A stretch of 6,469 nucleotides of DNA, from NCBI GenBank assembly GCA_003246505.1, contig QKAI01000028.1:1-6469 (forward strand), in the 5' to 3' direction. Both the position numbers and the translations under genes were made by a program. The notes under the pieces are model-generated. The model saw only the letters and a list, made by a program, of their open reading frames with translations, was not told the DNA's origin and ran no database searches. Each line of letters starts with the position of its first letter. Position 1 is the first letter of the stretch. Positions 4,775-6,469 of this stretch are shown here, piece after piece. This stretch comes from Spirochaetaceae bacterium. Its GTDB lineage: Bacteria > Spirochaetota > Spirochaetia > DSM-2461.

Positions 4775-6469
4775 TTACGGAATTTCACTCTCCCCGTCAT
4801 GGGTATAGAAACCGGCCTCCTCTCTCACCGCCCGTATGTGGTCACGGTTGTTCATACTCAGATCGGTGATGGAGCCGACCGCCTTATTGATCTCGTCTAT
4901 CCCCTCTCCGATTTCGGAAATGGATTTGAGAACGTCCCCGGAGATCACCGAGAGATCGGAGACGGCCTTCCGTATGTCGTTATTGGCCCGGGTCATGTTA
5001 CGGGATCCCTCGGATACCCGCGATCCGGAGGATTTGAGCTCCTCCAGGGTTCGGAGAATCTGCGTGCTTCCCCCCACCTGTTCCTCCATGGAGGTGTGGA
5101 TGTCCCCGGTTATGCGGCTCATGGATCCGATCCGGTTATGAATCACGGCGAAGGATTCCCCGGTCTTTTCCGTCTCCCCCACGATCTGGTCTATCCGGGA
5201 ATTGATCTCCCGGATAGTCTTCTTCACCTGGGCGGACTGGGTGGTGGACTGTTCGGCAAGTTTGCGGATTTCATCGGCCACCACGGCGAATCCCCGGCCG
5301 GCGGCACCGGCATGGGCGGCTTCGATGGCGGCGTTCATGGCCAGCAGATTGGTCCGGGCGGCGATGCCCGAAATCAGGGTGTTGGCCTGCTCCAGTTCCC
5401 GGGACTGATTCTGAATATCCCCGGTCATGCGGCTGACTTCCTCAACATTCTCCCGGCCTTCGGAGGAGGACTCCATGAGGGCGGCCATCAATTTCTCCGC
5501 CTCCCCGATGGAGAGGGAGACGGTCCGGATCTGGTTTATCAACTCCTCCACCGCGGCGGAGCCCTGGAGGATATTTCTGTTCTGATCATCGATGTTGCTG
5601 TCCAGATCCTGGATGTTGCGGGAAATCTCCTCCACCCTCTTTACCGTGGAGGAAACGCTTTCCTCCTGATCCCCGATCCGTCCCAGGGAACCCTTCACGT
5701 TGCTGCGGATCTGCTGAACCGCGGCCAGGGTCTCCTCCATGTTGGCGGAAAGATCGGAACCCATATTCTCCAGATTATCCATGCTGCCCATGAGATGGGT
5801 GAAAAAACCGGACAGGGTGTCGAGGAGAACGTTGAAATGGGAGGTCATGAGGGAGATCTCATCCCTTCCGGAGACGGAACTTCTCATGGTCAGATCCCCC
5901 CGGGAAGCGGCGGAGAGCACCCCCCCCATAAGGTCCAGCCGGCGGACCAGTTTGCCTCTGATATAGAAGGAGATAATCATCCAGACAATGAGGAGGACGA
6001 GGCCGCTGGAGGCGAACATGATGTTTCTGAGCTTATTGGCGGCGAAATAGGCTTCCCTCTCCTCTATGGCGAAACAGACCGTCCAGTTGAGATTGAAGAT
6101 TTTTAAGAAGGTCCCCTCCATCTTCCTGCCCTCCCCCTCGTAGGAGGTGGTCATGGACTGAAGGGGGTTGTCCAGGACTTTCTGAAAGAAGGGATTCAGT
6201 TCCTGGGCTTTGCGGAAGATCATATCCTTCTGGGGATGAACGAGAATATTTCCTTCCCCGTCAATGAGAAAGGGCAATCCCGTTTTCCCCGTTTTCTTGC
6301 TCAAAATGGTTTTATGGCCCAGACGGCCCAGATCCAGGGTCGCCCCCAGAAATCCTTCCATGATCACCCTCTCCCCCGAGAGGGCTGTCCCCTGCACGAT
6401 CAAAGGATTCCCCGTATGGGAGGATTTTTCCGTGAGGGGAGTCGTATAGACAGGGATGTCTCCCCCTTG
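4775..6469 (-). CDS. Transmembrane methyl-accepting chemotaxis protein, dCache-HAMP-MCP (5'-truncated)
   Basis: The frame stays open to the right edge, so the start lies outside. The TTG at 6403 is inside the sensor domain and is not the start, because residues before it align with the paralogue (VYTTPLTEKSSHTGNPL against TYTTPDALISKATGNL). There are 564 visible residues. They comprise the distal part of a dCache sensor (with FLIDGEGNILVHP), TM2 (about 150-170 in visible numbering), HAMP with RGDL and DEI, and a signalling domain whose tip is IAARTNLLAMNAAIEAAHAG (about 369-388), then GRGFAVVADEIRKLAEQS. TM1 and roughly the first 160 residues are missing, judged from the paralogue. The signalling half is very similar to that of the downstream receptor, while the sensor and HAMP are more diverged. 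It ends GESEIP without a CheR-binding pentapeptide. The role is inner-membrane sensing that feeds CheA/CheW; the ligand is unknown. Confidence 0.93.
   Translation of the reverse strand, partial: QGGDIPVYTTPLTEKSSHTGNPLIVQGTALSGERVIMEGFLGATLDLGRLGHKTILSKKTGKTGLPFLIDGEGNILVHPQKDMIFRKAQELNPFFQKVLDNPLQSMTTSYEGEGRKMEGTFLKIFNLNWTVCFAIEEREAYFAANKLRNIMFASSGLVLLIVWMIISFYIRGKLVRRLDLMGGVLSAASRGDLTMRSSVSGRDEISLMTSHFNVLLDTLSGFFTHLMGSMDNLENMGSDLSANMEETLAAVQQIRSNVKGSLGRIGDQEESVSSTVKRVEEISRNIQDLDSNIDDQNRNILQGSAAVEELINQIRTVSLSIGEAEKLMAALMESSSEGRENVEEVSRMTGDIQNQSRELEQANTLISGIAARTNLLAMNAAIEAAHAGAAGRGFAVVADEIRKLAEQSTTQSAQVKKTIREINSRIDQIVGETEKTGESFAVIHNRIGSMSRITGDIHTSMEEQVGGSTQILRTLEELKSSGSRVSEGSRNMTRANNDIRKAVSDLSVISGDVLKSISEIGEGIDEINKAVGSITDLSMNNRDHIRAVREEAGFYTHDGESEIP

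Noticed and set aside
4799..6106. Open frame of 435 codons on the + strand opposite the truncated receptor
   Set aside because: Same kind of shadow. The Gly/Asp/His-rich repeats mirror the receptor's coiled-coil codons.
6401..6403. TTG at 6403 as the start of the upstream receptor
   Set aside because: Residues before it align with the paralogue's sensor domain and the frame is open to the window edge; starting here would remove TM1 and most of the sensor.

Overview
This is a GC-rich bacterial window with very dense coding. It holds five genes in two convergent groups: three on the + strand (1-2523) and two on the - strand (2520-6469). The taxon cannot be fixed from the sequence. Tandem dCache-type chemoreceptors beside a TPR protein fit a motile, receptor-rich, high-GC bacterium such as a free-living spirochaete or a deltaproteobacterium, and a spirochaete is my tentative preference. 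There are no RNA genes, mobile elements, CRISPR arrays or integration scars that I can see.

Left part, + strand: a 5'-truncated TPR-repeat protein of unknown role (1-1419) is followed by bpt (1416-2105, aspartate/glutamate leucyltransferase of the N-degron pathway) and arfB (2098-2523, GGQ-type ribosome-rescue hydrolase). Each gene overlaps the next by 4-8 bases, so the three are very probably one translationally coupled operon. The last two both belong to protein-synthesis quality control: ArfB frees peptides from stalled ribosomes, and Bpt marks proteins that have an acidic N-terminus for ClpS/ClpAP-type degradation.

Junction: arfB and the first chemoreceptor gene converge with overlapping stop codons, so no intergenic space exists. 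A strong hairpin followed by a short T run starts 13 bases past the arfB stop, inside the final codons of the chemoreceptor gene. It could terminate the + strand operon.

Right part, - strand: two paralogous transmembrane methyl-accepting chemotaxis proteins lie in tandem. The downstream one (2520-4682) is complete. The upstream one (4775-6469) runs off the right edge of the window and lacks its first transmembrane segment and much of its sensor. They share the dCache-TM-HAMP-signalling layout, with a near-identical signalling tip and divergent sensors. A 92-base AT-rich gap between them holds a ribosome binding site and promoter-like elements, but no convincing terminator.

Nothing here amounts to a clearly new system. 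The points most worth a second look are the coupled bpt-arfB pair, the terminator-like hairpin embedded in coding sequence, and an A8 tract inside the complete receptor gene.
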